Program-made: the position numbers and the translations under genes
Part shown: positions 62,397 through 64,000 of the stretch, in pieces
How the letters are laid out: every line of letters begins with the position of its first letter
Numbering within the stretch: position 1 is the stretch's first letter
Notes under the pieces: generated by a model
Database searches by the model: none
What the model saw: only the letters and a program-made list of their open reading frames with translations
Told to the model about the DNA's origin: nothing
From: Bacteroidota bacterium
Lineage (GTDB): Bacteria > Bacteroidota > Bacteroidia > Chitinophagales > JADIYW01
DNA: 64,000 nt
Assembly (NCBI GenBank): GCA_963169645.1
Contig: CAUJCO010000007.1
Location: 98,737 to 162,736 of the forward strand
Reading direction: 5' to 3'

Positions 62397-64000
62397 ATGA
62401 AAAAACTCTACAACTATATTTCTGCAATAGTTATACTAATTTCTATTTCATACCAGACTTTTGCACAGAATGAATTCTATAACAACGGTGCATTAGTTAC
62501 TTTATTAAATGGAAGTGGTGATGCTACTCCAACCTTATTTGTAAGTGGTTCTGTTACAAACAACAATGGAATAATAAATAACAATGCAAGTTTCTTACAA
62601 ATTGAATCCGGAAATTTCACGAATACGGTTAGCTCCTACTATTACCAATCTACCGGTAAAGAAATGTTTTCCGGTGCCGTAAATAACACGATCAGTGGTA
62701 CATGGAATGGAACTTCCGCAAACCGTAATCAATTTTACAATTTAAAAATTAATAAAACAGGTGCCACTGGAGAGAATATTATTTTAAATTCTTCTGTTAC
62801 GGGTAATACCGTAAATATTAATGCTGCCGGAACATTAGAATTTACAAGCACACATGGCATCATCCGTACTCAATCTTCCTCAGTAACATCTGCGCCCTAC
62901 ACCGGTGATTACACGAACACACTATATATACAAAACCCATCTGCTTCCGCAATAATAGGCCATAGTACAGCTATTGCATCTAAAACTAAATATATAGAAG
63001 GAAAGTTAAGAAGACAAGTAAATGCTGCAGCGGCTTATTTTTTCCCTATTGGTGTAGTGAATACCGGATTGGATGGAATGGAAGCATATAATCTTACTTT
63101 TAATTCGGCACCAACTTCTAAATCTATTTTAGGTTATATACGTCCTGCTTCAGTTGCTCCATCTTACAGAAATGTATTAAGTGATGTAGGTACCGACCCA
63201 GGACCGGGAAACGACCCTTTTCCTAATTGTATTGGTGGTCCGGATGGCATTTATGACTTATATTATTTAGATGCCACAAACGATTTATCACATGAATGGA
63301 TGGCAACAGCCAGTGATGCTGTTGGAACCATCAACTATGATGCAACTTTCTATCCGGGAAGTAACTTAGATGCTCTAGGCAAATATTATGTAATTCCGGC
63401 AGCATGCGGCAGTCCATATTCAGGAAAACTTATTCGAGTGGTTGCCAAAGATGGTATAGTTGGTGGAACCAGACAAATTGGACCGGGAAATTGGGCTCCT
63501 TGGAAACATTTAACCACTTATATTTGGAGCGATTTTGCAACAGCCGGACAACAAGCTATTACCTTAGGTGGACAAACTTCCTTTTCTTCTTTTAGAATTC
63601 ACGGAACCAATTTAAGTTCAAGCACTGCACTTCCGGTAGAGCTGATTAGTTTTACGATTACACCAGTAAACAATACCTATTTTGATTTGCATTGGCAAAC
63701 AGCCTCTGAACTTAACAATGCCGGTTTTTATGTGCAACGCAGTGTAGATGGTGCTACATTTGAAAATATAGGTTGGGTTGCCGGAAATGGCAATAGCACA
63801 ACTTTACAATCTTATACTTTTACCGATAGAGACGTACAAACAGACATTACCTATTATTACAGATTACAACAAGTTGACTACGACCAGAAAGTAAAAAACA
63901 CGTATATTCTTTCCGGAAGATTGGATGGAAATTCATTTAATGTAATTAACATACAACCTAACCCTACTTTCCTAAATCCGCAAGCTATTGTACAAGCTCC
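62397..64000 (+). CDS. Large secreted protein with T9SS-cargo features, 5' part
   Basis: The frame is open from ATG 62397 to the right edge (534 codons) and continues outside. It has a signal peptide (MKKLYNYISAIVILISISYQ, ending TFAQ) and a beta-rich Ser/Thr/Asn/Gly region with repeats such as NLKINKTGATGENI and FPIGVVN. From about residue 405 it has LPVELISFTITPVN...LHWQTASELNNAGFYVQRS...YYYRLQQVD, the module that precedes T9SS C-terminal domains in Bacteroidota. The last codons read VINIQPNPTFLNPQA, the QPNP being the normal start of a type-A sorting domain. Surface or secreted; function unknown. Confidence 0.85.
   Translation, partial: MKKLYNYISAIVILISISYQTFAQNEFYNNGALVTLLNGSGDATPTLFVSGSVTNNNGIINNNASFLQIESGNFTNTVSSYYYQSTGKEMFSGAVNNTISGTWNGTSANRNQFYNLKINKTGATGENIILNSSVTGNTVNINAAGTLEFTSTHGIIRTQSSSVTSAPYTGDYTNTLYIQNPSASAIIGHSTAIASKTKYIEGKLRRQVNAAAAYFFPIGVVNTGLDGMEAYNLTFNSAPTSKSILGYIRPASVAPSYRNVLSDVGTDPGPGNDPFPNCIGGPDGIYDLYYLDATNDLSHEWMATASDAVGTINYDATFYPGSNLDALGKYYVIPAACGSPYSGKLIRVVAKDGIVGGTRQIGPGNWAPWKHLTTYIWSDFATAGQQAITLGGQTSFSSFRIHGTNLSSSTALPVELISFTITPVNNTYFDLHWQTASELNNAGFYVQRSVDGATFENIGWVAGNGNSTTLQSYTFTDRDVQTDITYYYRLQQVDYDQKVKNTYILSGRLDGNSFNVINIQPNPTFLNPQAIVQA

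Noticed and set aside
63404..63595. Small plus-strand frame inside the T9SS gene
   Set aside because: Out-of-frame shadow of the large open frame starting at 62397.
1..64000. tRNA, rRNA, tmRNA or SRP RNA genes
   Set aside because: None recognised in any intergenic region on reading by eye; a covariance-model search was not possible.

Overview
The window is AT-rich chromosomal DNA from a member of the Bacteroidota, probably on the Chitinophagales/Sphingobacteriia side. The evidence is a short primary sigma factor without region 1.1, Bacteroidota-type promoters (TTG, 19-20 nt, TAnnTTTG), type IX secretion (T9SS) cargo with C-terminal sorting domains, a TonB-dependent receptor with a CarboxypepD-like domain, a succinylornithine-type carbamoyltransferase and weak or absent Shine-Dalgarno sequences. 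No tRNA, rRNA, phage, transposase or CRISPR array was seen. Most of the window is ordinary core genome.

Layout. 1-1.1 kb: start of an aromatic amino-acid operon on the minus strand (pheA, then an aminotransferase cut by the window edge), preceded by what reads as a complete transcription attenuator: a 14-codon Tyr/Phe-rich leader peptide, an antiterminator and an intrinsic terminator. 1.2-6.6 kb: lipase, two tandem exported paralogues, rlmK, an enoyl-CoA isomerase-like gene, NADH dehydrogenase II and a Pmp3/YqaE peptide. 6.8-14.6 kb: minus-strand trpF-trpB-trpA-hisH, a T9SS metalloprotease with its own promoter and terminator, then hisA-hisF-hisIE. 14.6-24.5 kb: secreted alpha/beta hydrolase, soluble TPR hybrid histidine kinase, M48-like protease, pruA, glpD, thioesterase, tsaD. 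24.5-36 kb: a TamB-like giant protein, a beta-CASP hydrolase, a HerA-like ATPase, PPK2, argH and a DUF1571/LysM-like exported protein. 36-39.5 kb: crcB and argF'-argD-argC. 39.9-53.6 kb: ffh, gap, the primary sigma factor, lptG-like permease, glycosyltransferase, ribBA, a LytTR regulator, hemE, ftsE, folC, tonB. 53.6-57.2 kb: a TonB receptor plus lipoprotein cassette flanked by unusual short tandem repeats and carrying a promoter with two matching palindromic operators. 57.2-64 kb: IF-2B family protein, thioredoxin-like protein, mtgA, sulfotransferase, holA, another repeat cluster and the start of a large T9SS cargo gene.

How the genes work together. Amino-acid supply dominates: Phe/Tyr (pheA operon), His (hisH, A, F, IE), Trp (trpF, B, A), Arg (argC, D, F', H) and Pro catabolism (pruA). 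A second theme is the cell envelope: TamB, LptG, FtsE, MtgA, TonB with its receptor, and two T9SS cargo proteins. The points most worth following up are the pheA attenuator, the operator-bearing promoter of the TonB receptor, the related satellite clusters at 53.8, 57.0 and 62.0 kb, the 40-bp palindrome before trpF, and a marked excess of CCGG.
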